A stretch of DNA of 64,000 nucleotides, taken from Dyadobacter jejuensis. GTDB lineage: Bacteria > Bacteroidota > Bacteroidia > Cytophagales > Spirosomataceae. The notes beneath the pieces are model-generated. The model did not search any database and was not told where the DNA came from. It saw only the letters and a list, made by a program, of their open reading frames with translations. Positions 15,924 through 25,144 of this stretch are shown here, piece after piece. Each line of letters starts with the position of its first letter. Positions within the stretch are counted from its first letter, which is position 1. Made by a program: the position numbers and the translations under genes. The DNA is taken from the NCBI RefSeq assembly GCF_003149085.1, contig NZ_QGDT01000001.1:496001-560000 (forward strand), read 5' to 3'.

Positions 15924-18900
15924 TTATGGCTTCTGAATGGTAAAATAAAAGGTGCTGCCTCGGTTTACTACTGATTCTACCCATATTTTACCATTTAAAT
16001 TTTCAACTATTTTTTTTACGATGGTCAGCCCAATTCCTGTACTATTAATGTTAATATTTTTATTTAACTTTTGAAAGAATAGGAATATTTTATCCAAATT
16101 CTGCGGCGCAATACCAATCCCATTGTCCTCGATAGCAAATTCCCAGAAAGTAGCTTCGTCTTTTACCCTGATCCGGATTTCGGGGGGCTGGGTGTCCCGC
16201 TGGTATTTGATGCTGTTGTCTAACAAATTGTGCAAGATTTGAACAATAGGCGCCTTATAGGCCATTATGACGGGAAGATTCTCAGCGATAATTAGCACCG
16301 ATTTGTCTTCCATCCATTGCTTTCTGAGTTGTTTATAATTATCGATCAATTGGTTTAAGTTCACGGGCTCTCTTACGAGCTCCATGCGTCCGATCCGAGC
16401 GTACTCCAGTAGGTCGAGGATGATTTGCCGCATGCGGGAAGCGCCATCGGTAGCAAAATATATGTATCTTTTGGCCTGGTCGTCGAGTCGATCGGCATAT
16501 TTTTTCTCGAGTTGGAAAAGAAAAGAACTGATCATACGCAGGGGCTCTTGTAGGTCGTGAGAAGCCATATAAGCAAATTGCTCCAGATCGGTATTGGACT
16601 GTTCCAGTTCCTTGGTATACTTAGCGAGGTCGGCATTGAGCTTTTGAAGGGTCTCCTCGTGATCCTTTCGATAGGTAATGTCGGTCATAGCGCCCACGAT
16701 TCGCGTGGGCTGTCCAGTATTATCCCTGCTAATGACCCCCCGTTCAATAATCAAAGCATAGTTTCCATCGGCTTTCTTGAAACGGTATTCAAATAAGATT
16801 TTGTTAGTTTCTGATGATTGTAGTGTATTGGTAAAAGACTGAACAATAGTCTCTTTGTCGTCGGGATGGATGTTTTGATGCCATGTGGCTATGGTGGTAT
16901 GGTCGGGAATATGGTCGTATCCAAAAGCACTTTTAAGTCCTCCTCCCCAATATACGGCATTGGTCTCGAGGTCCCAGTCCCAAATAGCGTCGTTGGTAGC
17001 TTCTGCTGCCTTTTCGAAGCGTTCCATACTTTCTTGTAAAGCCCTTTCCGAAAGGATACGGTCGGTAATATCCCTCGAATTGGCCACGAAGCCCTTCACC
17101 GCTGGCTCGTCGAGCATATTGGTGATTACCGTTTCAATCCAGCGCCATTGCCTTCGATGGTCTTGGAACCGGAAGGGATCGAGCTTGATGGTTTTGACAT
17201 GAAATAATTGTTGGAACGACTGTAGGGCTTGCGGCCGGTCCTGAGGATGTATAAAATCGAAGGCATTTTTGCCGAGAAAAAAGGAGGGAGAAATTCCTAA
17301 TATTTGGTACGAAGTGGGGCTTACATACAGGTAATTTCCGGAACTATTCAGGATGGAGATCATGTCATTTCCATTCTGCACCAATGCTTTAAATCTTTGT
17401 TCACTCTGTCGGAGCTGTAATTCGGCGTTCTTTTTTTCGGTAGCATCCCTAGCAACACAGTAATACAATTGGTCGGTGGTGTTCCAGATAACCGACCACT
17501 CCATGGGTACTAGGCCGCCGTCCTTCCTAACAATATTATTTTCAAAATGCCGGACCAGTTGACCTGCCTTCGCGTCTATGGCTACTTGAAGGGTTTTCGC
17601 TTGGTCGGCTTCATTTACAAACTGAATATAACCCTTTGCCGATAGCTCCTCGGGGCTGTATCCCCAAGTCTTAAGACTAGCGGAACTTACTTTTACGTAT
17701 CTACCTTCGGAATCGACCGTGCAGATCACGTCCATAGAAGTAGATAGGATCTTGTCGAGTTCTTCTTTGGTTCGCTCTACTTGTTTTTTACCTTGAATCT
17801 CTGCTGTGATATCTTTGGAGTAACAAGCTACGGCCACGAAGTGATGATCCTCATCCAGAATAGGGCTAAATGACAGAAGACGCGATTCTTTTTGCTGGGT
17901 CTCTTGGTTGGTCTGTTGATCGAGTATTCGAAAGGGCTTTCCTAGCCTAGCTTGTTGCAAATATTGATTCCATTTTTGGGCCACAGGGGGTTTGAAAAGC
18001 TCGGAAACTAAGACGTCTCCTTCTTGAATCACTACTCCGGTAAGGGAATGGACCTTCTGGGCGAATGCTCGATTATAAGCGATAACAGCGCCTTGGGTAT
18101 CCATCGACCATATCAAATCCTCGGTGCTATTGATCAGGGCGTCTGAATTTTTACGAACCCTTTGTATTTCTAGGGATTGCAGATGTTCCTGGGTTACGTC
18201 GGTCACCGTAGAAATCATCAGGTTCTGTTCGTATAAAGGTATATTTTTTGCATTAATATATTTGGTCTCTCCTGCTTGGGTCGTTATACGAACCTTTTGC
18301 CAGTGCATTCTTTTTGGATCGCCACTCTGGATCGCCTCGATAATGACCTGGCGCATTTGCTGGCGATAAGCCGAGTCTGGATATATATTTTTGAAGAAAC
18401 TGTCCAGGTCCGTTAGGTGGTCTTTGGGCCAGCCATATATTTTTGAAAACGGCTCATTGGACATTTTTACTTGTCCGGTGTCTATATCATTGACGGCAAT
18501 TCCGAGGGGTAGATTTTGTAATATGGTTTCTATTAGTTGGTTCCTGCTTCTCAACTCCTTAGCTAGGGACGTCTCTCTTTCAGTTAACGATTGTTTATCG
18601 GTTATGTCGATGACCACCGTGTCGCAAACAACACTACCGTCGTCGAGGAGCATGGGTTGGCCGATGACTTCGTGCCACCGTCTTTTACCATCGGGGTGTT
18701 GGTAAGGCCATTTTCCTTGCCAGGTTATCAGTCGGTCGACCGATTCTTTGAGGCTGCTTTTGATAGGGTGCTCCGAGGAATAACCCGCCCATAGCAAAGC
18801 GATATTGGCAGTTAGCAGCTCGGGAGAGACTCCCCATAACGCGTACGCTCCATCGCTAACTACTTCCAGCGCCTCGTTGCCGTTAGGAGAAATCTTATAA

Positions 18901-19808
18901 CGGAAAACTGCCCCAGGAATATTGTTCGTGAGTAGCTTAAGTTGATGAGCTTCTGTTTTGTTGATGGTAACGTCCGTAAAGGTGCCCACCACCGTCACGG
19001 GTTGCCGGTCGTCGGTCCATTCTGCGACTGTTCCTTTGATCTGCATCCATACCTCGGTTCCATCCTTATGATACATTCGGCATTCCAAATCGTAAAATGC
19101 ATGCTTCCCACTCAAGCATGCTTCGACTTTGGCCTGCACTTGGTGTTTGTCGTGGGGGTGTACCAGGTTGTCCCAAGTCTTCATTGAAGCGGGATGTACC
19201 TCTTCCTGGTTATATCCTAGAATGCCCACCCATGGGTCATCGAAAATAGTATACCCTGTAGCGATGTCCCACTCGAAAGTGCCCAGCCTGGTGGTTTTAA
19301 GTTGTTGGTTCTTCCGGGCGATTTGACGTGATATCTGTCGATTACACTCTTGTTCGTAACCTAATCGTGCAGCTCCCACAATCAGTTCTTCTGCTTGCTT
19401 TATAAGCGTTAGTAAGCCTTCTTTTTGTATTTTGCTTAGGTTATAGGATGCATTAGTTTCAACAAAAAGAATGCCTAAAATCTGTCCAGAAGGAGCCATA
19501 ATAGCCTTTCCCAACGCGTATGCTTGGGAAGGCTGTGGGGCCTTGTTGGGAATGGCCACCATGTTGCTAATGATGGTATCGGGCTTATTGGCAGCATATT
19601 CAAAAAGTTCGGCTGCCGCTATAGTGAAATGATTGTTAAAGCATCTTAATGTTCTCTGGTGAATTTGCAGGGCCAGTTGTGTACTCGCTCCCTCAAATAG
19701 CAGCGATAGGAGCTTTAGAATATGATCGAAATAGTCGTCGCTGATGGCTTGGCATACTGACCTCCAGTCGCTTATCTTAGTAGGGTCGAAGGGGTCAGTC
19801 TGCTTCAT
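15924..19808 (-). CDS. Soluble multi-PAS sensor histidine kinase
   Basis: A 1294-residue kinase with no membrane segment, so it senses internal cues. Residues 1-170 look like a GAF domain; then come about seven PAS modules starting near residues 175, 290, 425, 550, 680, 805 and 935, several followed by PAC-type endings such as VVGTFTDVT and IVGAMTDIT. A coiled linker (LNADLAKYTKELEQSN) leads to HisKA with FAYMASHDLQEPLR carrying the phospho-accepting His, then HATPase with N box ILHNLLDNSIKY, G1 DNGIGIAP and G2 STGIGL. The arrangement resembles phytochrome-like kinases of Bacteroidota. It is upstream of the REC-PAS protein and response regulator, which are its likely partners. Confidence 0.93.
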   Translation of the reverse strand: MKQTDPFDPTKISDWRSVCQAISDDYFDHILKLLSLLFEGASTQLALQIHQRTLRCFNNHFTIAAAELFEYAANKPDTIISNMVAIPNKAPQPSQAYALGKAIMAPSGQILGILFVETNASYNLSKIQKEGLLTLIKQAEELIVGAARLGYEQECNRQISRQIARKNQQLKTTRLGTFEWDIATGYTIFDDPWVGILGYNQEEVHPASMKTWDNLVHPHDKHQVQAKVEACLSGKHAFYDLECRMYHKDGTEVWMQIKGTVAEWTDDRQPVTVVGTFTDVTINKTEAHQLKLLTNNIPGAVFRYKISPNGNEALEVVSDGAYALWGVSPELLTANIALLWAGYSSEHPIKSSLKESVDRLITWQGKWPYQHPDGKRRWHEVIGQPMLLDDGSVVCDTVVIDITDKQSLTERETSLAKELRSRNQLIETILQNLPLGIAVNDIDTGQVKMSNEPFSKIYGWPKDHLTDLDSFFKNIYPDSAYRQQMRQVIIEAIQSGDPKRMHWQKVRITTQAGETKYINAKNIPLYEQNLMISTVTDVTQEHLQSLEIQRVRKNSDALINSTEDLIWSMDTQGAVIAYNRAFAQKVHSLTGVVIQEGDVLVSELFKPPVAQKWNQYLQQARLGKPFRILDQQTNQETQQKESRLLSFSPILDEDHHFVAVACYSKDITAEIQGKKQVERTKEELDKILSTSMDVICTVDSEGRYVKVSSASLKTWGYSPEELSAKGYIQFVNEADQAKTLQVAIDAKAGQLVRHFENNIVRKDGGLVPMEWSVIWNTTDQLYYCVARDATEKKNAELQLRQSEQRFKALVQNGNDMISILNSSGNYLYVSPTSYQILGISPSFFLGKNAFDFIHPQDRPQALQSFQQLFHVKTIKLDPFRFQDHRRQWRWIETVITNMLDEPAVKGFVANSRDITDRILSERALQESMERFEKAAEATNDAIWDWDLETNAVYWGGGLKSAFGYDHIPDHTTIATWHQNIHPDDKETIVQSFTNTLQSSETNKILFEYRFKKADGNYALIIERGVISRDNTGQPTRIVGAMTDITYRKDHEETLQKLNADLAKYTKELEQSNTDLEQFAYMASHDLQEPLRMISSFLFQLEKKYADRLDDQAKRYIYFATDGASRMRQIILDLLEYARIGRMELVREPVNLNQLIDNYKQLRKQWMEDKSVLIIAENLPVIMAYKAPIVQILHNLLDNSIKYQRDTQPPEIRIRVKDEATFWEFAIEDNGIGIAPQNLDKIFLFFQKLNKNININSTGIGLTIVKKIVENLNGKIWVESVVNRGSTFYFTIQKP

Positions 19809-20195
19809 AACGGTTTTACTAAACTGTTAGGTGGTTTGTATACGTAAAGTACACTTTTGTCTGATCGAGTCATTAGGACTATTATATCTATGTAGGTAAA
19901 TAGCCTTAAAATTTTTCGAAGGAATAATGTATAAATAAATCAAATTTCTTTGAAACAACCCAATAGTAACTAGGGATTTTCATCCTAAGTATCGATTTAT
20001 TTATAGTTAGGCTGGTTGAGTTTGGCTATATTCCTTAGTTCCGTATCGAAGATATGCTATATCTCAAGCACGATTGAGATAGGAAAGTAGTGGATGCATT
20101 AGTATGGGAATGGGGTTAGGAAAGATAATAGGTATCCCATTTATGAGGCTTTAAAAGCATGTGTTCCCATGGGCTAGTGCGTAGCGTGGGATAAG
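19809..20195. other. Gene-poor AT-rich gap
   Basis: About 390 bases between the kinase start and the hairpin after the epimerase gene. No reading frame looks coding. The part nearest 19809 should hold the promoter of the signalling cassette, but I see no convincing TAnnTTTG on the minus strand. Confidence 0.5.
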
Positions 20196-20236
20196 GACAT
20201 TCCCCATCAAAAAAAGAAATTTTAATGGGGAATGTC
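20196..20236 (-). terminator. Hairpin after the epimerase gene
   Basis: Perfect 12-bp inverted repeat GACATTCCCCAT (20196-20207) / ATGGGGAATGTC (20225-20236). It lies 21 bases after the minus-strand epimerase stop. No T-run follows, so termination efficiency is uncertain. Confidence 0.55.
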
Positions 20237-20257
20237 TGATTATAAACGATTTTAGGC

Positions 20258-21319
20258 TTATTTTAGGATTGGAGCCAGGCTATCTTCATTTTCTTTGAGC
20301 CAGGCGGTGATCTCTTCTACAATCTGTCGGATGCCGATCTGCGGTTTCCATCCCGTAAGGGCGGTTACCTTACTATTATCGGTAATATAGAGGCGAATAT
20401 CGGCGGTCCGGTTTTCGGGTACTACCTTGATGGGGATAGTCTTTCCGGTAACCTCTTGGCAAATTTTGGTGAGCTCCTGTAGTGAAGCACTGCTTTCAAG
20501 TCCACCACCCGCATTTAATATTTCTCCATTTACCTGGTCCATATGATGGAGCTGCCAATCTACAAGGCGGTATAGGTCGGCCACGTGGAGCATGTCGCGC
20601 AATTGCTTGCCCGTTCCGCCGTACCCGAAGTACCCGAGCTGTTGGTCAAAATAGTGTTTGGCAATCCAAAGTACCATTACGCCCTGGTCTACCTTGCCCA
20701 TTTGCCAAGGGCCAGTGATAACCCCGCAACGGTTAATGACCGTGCGTAAGTTATAGAACTCGTTGTATTCTTGTATGATCAGTTCTGAAGCGAGCTTGGT
20801 AGTTCCGTATAAAGAACGTGCTCCGGTCAGGGGGAAGTCTTCGGCAATACCTTTGGAGGATACGCCTGGCACAGGCTGGTCGTCGCTCAGCGCAAAGCGG
20901 GTCTCTTCTTCTAAAAAATTAAGGCCTTCAATCGTTTTGATAGGATATACTCGGCTGGTCGACAAAAAGATAAAGTCGGCCTTATGCTTAAGGGCATAGT
21001 TGAGGCAATTTACAGTCCCTACTAGATTGGTGTTGATCAGGTAGTCGGGAGTGCCATCAAGACCAGCCAAAACAGATGGTTCAGCAGATGCTTCGATCAC
21101 GGAGTCGACGGCGGGGAAGGCGTCAAAATCCTCCTTGTTTCGAATGTCTCCATGCACAAATTCAACTCCTGCCGATTTAAGACGGCTAAGGTTTAGTTCG
21201 GAGCCTCGACGTTTTAGATTGTCCAGGGCGTAGATTTGGTAGTGTGGGTAGTTGTGCTTTAAGGAAATGGCCAGTGCCGATCCGACAAAGCCAGCTCCTC
21301 CGGTGATGAGTATTTTCAT
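20258..21319 (-). CDS. NAD-dependent nucleotide-sugar epimerase/dehydratase
   Basis: Extended short-chain dehydrogenase, 353 residues. The NAD-binding motif ITGGAGFVGS is at residues 4-13, and the catalytic pair is in SLYGTTKLASE (YxxxK). Segments EASAEPSVLAG, LSTSRVYPI and INRCGVITGPWQMGKVDQG resemble CDP-paratose/CDP-tyvelose 2-epimerases more than UDP-glucose 4-epimerases. Such enzymes make activated sugars for O-antigen or other surface glycans. No glycosyltransferases are adjacent, so the exact substrate is open. A good Bacteroidota promoter precedes it. Confidence 0.85.
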   Translation of the reverse strand: MKILITGGAGFVGSALAISLKHNYPHYQIYALDNLKRRGSELNLSRLKSAGVEFVHGDIRNKEDFDAFPAVDSVIEASAEPSVLAGLDGTPDYLINTNLVGTVNCLNYALKHKADFIFLSTSRVYPIKTIEGLNFLEEETRFALSDDQPVPGVSSKGIAEDFPLTGARSLYGTTKLASELIIQEYNEFYNLRTVINRCGVITGPWQMGKVDQGVMVLWIAKHYFDQQLGYFGYGGTGKQLRDMLHVADLYRLVDWQLHHMDQVNGEILNAGGGLESSASLQELTKICQEVTGKTIPIKVVPENRTADIRLYITDNSKVTALTGWKPQIGIRQIVEEITAWLKENEDSLAPILK

Positions 21320-21355
21320 GGATCTGCTATCGAAGTTAGTTGCAATATATTAGGA

Positions 21356-21385
21356 CAAATTTAGGGCCATATTTCTGAAGCCAAA
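21356..21385 (-). promoter_or_regulatory. Bacteroidota-type promoter of the epimerase gene
   Basis: On the minus strand a TTTG (21382-21385) is followed after 18 bases by TAAATTTG (21356-21363), matching the -33 TTTG and -7 TAnnTTTG elements of Bacteroidota sigma factor. The -7 box is 36 bases from the start codon. Confidence 0.5.
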
Positions 21386-21594
21386 ACATTTTCTTTTACA
21401 ACCTTTTTTGTGCCCATTCGGTCGTCGTAGTACAAGGCAAGAGATATCGATGGTACCTAGATTCAGATATTGGAAGATAGATTAGAATTTTGGCCAAGAA
21501 TAATTAAAGATAAGTCACTTTAAAATACAAGCAAATTTTGTTATTTGCCACAAAAAACCAGAACCTAACGTAGCTAAGATAAAAAACCTAACCC

Positions 21595-22320
21595 ATGCGT
21601 ATTATTACCCTATTAGTCCTGGCTACCTTTTGGCTTTCAAAGGCTTATGGACAGACGGCTCCAAAAGGGGAGAAGGGCCCCTTCGCCCAAGCGGAAGAGC
21701 CTGTAAAAGCCTACAAAGAGGCCACCCGTTACTCCCAAAACCTTTACAACGGACGCATTTACTATTGGTACGATTATCGATCCGAAGAGCATCAATTTTT
21801 CCAGGTGCCTGACTGGAGCGTAGGTGGGGTCCATTATGATGGGCAGACTTTCGACAGCATTCAAATCAAATATGATATCTTCAAAGATCAGGTGGTGATA
21901 CACCATTTGAATGGGGATCATATGTTGCTCCAAACCTCTAAAATTGACCGTTTCAGGGTGCATGATCATACCTTTCTACACCTGACTTCGGGTAAGGACC
22001 TTCCTGCCTTTATGCCCACGGGTTTTTATGACCAGCGGTATACTGGCCCCACAGCCTTGCTAATTCGTAGAAAAAAAGATAGACAAGAGAAAATAGTGGA
22101 TAAGCGGGTGATTAGTCTTTACCCTATCAAAGATGCGTATTATGTTAAAATAGGAGGGGAATATCACCAGGTACGTTCCAAAAAATCGGTGCTGAGGCTC
22201 TTCCCTGGCGAAGAGAGAGCCATGAGAAGGGCCCTACGTGCCAACCAAATTCAGTACAGGAAAGATCGGGAAGAGGGGATTTTATTGATGATTAAAAACT
22301 ACGATTCAAAAGCAATATGA
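21595..22320 (+). CDS. Secreted protein of unknown function, first gene of a TonB-receptor operon
   Basis: A 241-residue exported protein whose signal peptide is MRIITLLVLATFWLSKAYGQ. The mature part has a repeated aromatic pattern, LYNGRIYYWYDY, then FQVPDWSVGGVHYDGQTFDSI, IKYDIFKDQVVIHH and FLHL, which I recognise as a widespread Bacteroidota family without a known activity; it is predicted to be mostly beta. The C-terminus is highly basic (KKSVLRLFPGEERAMRRALRANQ). Its stop codon overlaps the start of the TonB receptor by four bases (ATGA), so the two are translationally coupled and probably work together at the outer membrane. Confidence 0.75.
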   Translation: MRIITLLVLATFWLSKAYGQTAPKGEKGPFAQAEEPVKAYKEATRYSQNLYNGRIYYWYDYRSEEHQFFQVPDWSVGGVHYDGQTFDSIQIKYDIFKDQVVIHHLNGDHMLLQTSKIDRFRVHDHTFLHLTSGKDLPAFMPTGFYDQRYTGPTALLIRRKKDRQEKIVDKRVISLYPIKDAYYVKIGGEYHQVRSKKSVLRLFPGEERAMRRALRANQIQYRKDREEGILLMIKNYDSKAI

Positions 22321-25085
22321 GCCTAAAAAATCTACTCTTTTTCTTTTTATTGGGCATGCTTGTCACCCCGGTATGGGCCCAGAACAACGGCGACAGGCGC
22401 ATCAGTATGCAGCTGGATTCGGCCTCTTTTAGTGTATTCGTAGATCAAATCGAACGGAATTCCGACTATTTGGTATATTATGACCCAGCCGACTTTGTGG
22501 GTATAGCCATGGACGTAAAATTAGAATCGCTTACCGTCCCAGAACTGCTTGATCAGGTATTTAGAGGGTCGGAATTTTCCTATGGTATCGATGATCGAAA
22601 TCGAATTTTTATTACCAAAGGGACCAAGATTATTACCCAGTTACAGCCTGGGATTTTCGACCCAGACCGTCCTAGCGACAATACTGGAGCGGTATATGAA
22701 TCTCCTGAAAATGAGATGAAGGAAAAACTCCTTTCAACCGCCGAAAGTAAATTGCATGAACTGGGTGTGAAGGCCTATAAGGTGAAGCCGGGCAGTGCGA
22801 CCATCACCGGTTATGTGCGGAATGCAGCCAATGGAGAGCCGGTAATCGGTGCTGCGGTCTTTATAGATAAGCCTTCAATAGGTGTCAATACGGATGCTTT
22901 AGGGTTTTATTCTATCAAGGTTCCCAGAGGGCGATTGGTACTAAAAATCAAAAGCTTTGGCATGCGAGAGACTCAGCGCCAAGTGATGCTCTATACCGAT
23001 GGGAAGCTCGACATCGAAATGAGAGAAAGTGTGATCGCCCTTAAAGAGGTGAAAGTAAAGGCTGGAGTGGATAAAAATGTGGTGGGAACCCAGATGGGAC
23101 AGGTTCGGCTGACCATTAAAGACCTAAAACAGGTCCCTACAGTTTTTGGAGAGGCCGATTTGCTACGCTCCGTGCTGACCTTGCCGGGAATAAAGTCGGT
23201 AGGTGAAAACAGTACGGGTCTTAATGTACGTGGAGGCTCAACCGATCAAAACTTGATACAGTTTAATGACGCAGTCATTTACAATCCTTCCCATCTTTTT
23301 GGTTTCTTTTCGGCTTTTAATCCCGACGTGGTTCGCGATGTAGAGCTCTACAAGAGTACCATCCCATCCAAATTTGGGGGGAGGCTGTCGTCGGTGCTCG
23401 ACGTAAACGGCAGAGACGGTAATAAGAAGAAATTTGTGGCCTCCGGCGGGATTGGCATCGTGACTGGTCGGCTTACCCTAGAGGGCCCCATCGTAAAGGA
23501 TAAGACTTCCTTTATCCTAGGTGGGCGTTCTACCTATTCGAATTGGGTGATTCGTGCCCTCGATAATCCCGCTTATAATCAAAGCTCAGGGAATTTTTAT
23601 GACGTTAATTTGCAAGTAACTCACGAGATTAACGAAAAAAATACCCTCGTACTCACAGGCTATCAAAGCAACGACCGCTTTCGCCTTTATGGGGATACCA
23701 CCTATTCTTATCAAAACCAGTTAGGAGCACTCAAATGGAAACATACCTTTGGCCCGAAGCTTTATAGTGAGTTTACTGCCTCCCATAGCAAATATCAATA
23801 TCAAATGAAGGCCTCAGGCTTACCGCTCAATTCCTTCGATTTGAAATTTGATATCAACCAGTCGAATTTCAAAGCCGATTTTAGTTACTTATTGAACGAG
23901 AAACATACCCTTGACTTTGGACTGTCGTCTATCTATTATAAGCTGCACCCTGGGTCGTTTACCCCTCAAGGGGCGCAGTCGCTCATTATCCCCGACGAGC
24001 TAGAGGCAGAGCAAGCCTTGGAAAGTGCGGTATACCTGGAAGATAAATACGAAGTAAGTCCAAAACTATCCCTTACCGCCGGTTTGAGGTTCTCTTTCTT
24101 TCAATATCTCGGACCCAAAACGGTCAATACCTATGTGCCGGGATTACCCATCGATTATTTGTACCAGGATGGTGTGGTGACTTATGGTAAAGGTGAAAAA
24201 ATCAAAAACTACGGTGGACCTGAGATCAGACTTTCGGCTCGGTATAGTCTTTTGGATAACCTCTCGATGAAGGTTAGCTACAATACCCTACGTCAATACA
24301 TCCATTTGTTGACCAACACCATGACGGTCTCCCCAACGGATATATGGAAATTGAGCGATACCTATATTAAGCCCCAGGTCGGCGATCAGCTGTCGGTTGG
24401 GTTATATCGTAACTTTCGAGGCAATAAAATAGAGGTCTCCTTAGAAGGGTATTATAAAAATATCAACAACTTCCTTGATTACAAAGGAGGGGATTCTTTA
24501 ATCATGAATCATAACATCGAGGCGGCCGTAATCAATACCCGTGCGAAGGCCTATGGAGTCGAGTTGTTGGTCAAAAAGGCTACTGGCAAATTTAATGGTT
24601 GGGTAAGCTACACCTACTCCCGCACCTTGCTAAGGGCCATAGATCGCGACTCTCCCGACGCACCCAATAATGGGCAATACTACCCTAGTAATTTCGATAA
24701 ACCCCACGACTTTACGGCCATCACCAACTACCGCTTTTCACATCGGGTTAGCGTATCGTTGAATTTTACGTACAGCACGGGCAGGCCTTATACGCCACCC
24801 GTTGGCAAATACATCGTTGATGGCTCGCAGCGGGTGTACTATGCCGACCGCAACCAATACCGCATTCCCGATTACTATAGAACCGATGTGTCCGTCAATA
24901 TTGAAGGCAATCATAAGGTACGCAAGTTGGCGCACAGTTCCTGGTCCTTATCGGTATACAACTTGCTGGGAAGGCGGAATGCTAGCTCGGTGTACTTTCA
25001 GACCAATCAGGGGCGGGTGAATGGCTACCAACTGTCCATATTTGGACAACCCATTCCCACATTAACATATAATTTCCGGTTTTAA
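22317..25085 (+). CDS. TonB-dependent receptor with STN and carboxypeptidase-like N-terminal domains
   Basis: A 922-residue outer-membrane receptor. After the signal peptide (ends VWAQ) residues 25-100 form an STN/secretin-type domain (LDSASFSVFVDQIERNSDYLVYYDP), usual in receptors that signal to an anti-sigma factor. Residues 165-240 are a carboxypeptidase-D regulatory-like domain (ATITGYVRNAANGEPVIGAAVFI), then a plug (VPTVFGEADLLRSVLTLPGI, NVRGGSTDQNLIQFNDAVIYNPSH) and a barrel ending in NFRF. It is not SusC-like, and no SusD is adjacent; instead a DUF4249 lipoprotein follows at 60 bases. No FecR or ECF sigma gene is in the window. Confidence 0.93.
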   Translation: MSLKNLLFFFLLGMLVTPVWAQNNGDRRISMQLDSASFSVFVDQIERNSDYLVYYDPADFVGIAMDVKLESLTVPELLDQVFRGSEFSYGIDDRNRIFITKGTKIITQLQPGIFDPDRPSDNTGAVYESPENEMKEKLLSTAESKLHELGVKAYKVKPGSATITGYVRNAANGEPVIGAAVFIDKPSIGVNTDALGFYSIKVPRGRLVLKIKSFGMRETQRQVMLYTDGKLDIEMRESVIALKEVKVKAGVDKNVVGTQMGQVRLTIKDLKQVPTVFGEADLLRSVLTLPGIKSVGENSTGLNVRGGSTDQNLIQFNDAVIYNPSHLFGFFSAFNPDVVRDVELYKSTIPSKFGGRLSSVLDVNGRDGNKKKFVASGGIGIVTGRLTLEGPIVKDKTSFILGGRSTYSNWVIRALDNPAYNQSSGNFYDVNLQVTHEINEKNTLVLTGYQSNDRFRLYGDTTYSYQNQLGALKWKHTFGPKLYSEFTASHSKYQYQMKASGLPLNSFDLKFDINQSNFKADFSYLLNEKHTLDFGLSSIYYKLHPGSFTPQGAQSLIIPDELEAEQALESAVYLEDKYEVSPKLSLTAGLRFSFFQYLGPKTVNTYVPGLPIDYLYQDGVVTYGKGEKIKNYGGPEIRLSARYSLLDNLSMKVSYNTLRQYIHLLTNTMTVSPTDIWKLSDTYIKPQVGDQLSVGLYRNFRGNKIEVSLEGYYKNINNFLDYKGGDSLIMNHNIEAAVINTRAKAYGVELLVKKATGKFNGWVSYTYSRTLLRAIDRDSPDAPNNGQYYPSNFDKPHDFTAITNYRFSHRVSVSLNFTYSTGRPYTPPVGKYIVDGSQRVYYADRNQYRIPDYYRTDVSVNIEGNHKVRKLAHSSWSLSVYNLLGRRNASSVYFQTNQGRVNGYQLSIFGQPIPTLTYNFRF

Positions 25086-25144
25086 AGTCAGCATAACATT
25101 GGGACACAATATCTATAAGGCCGTGGCCATTCTTTCGAAATAGT

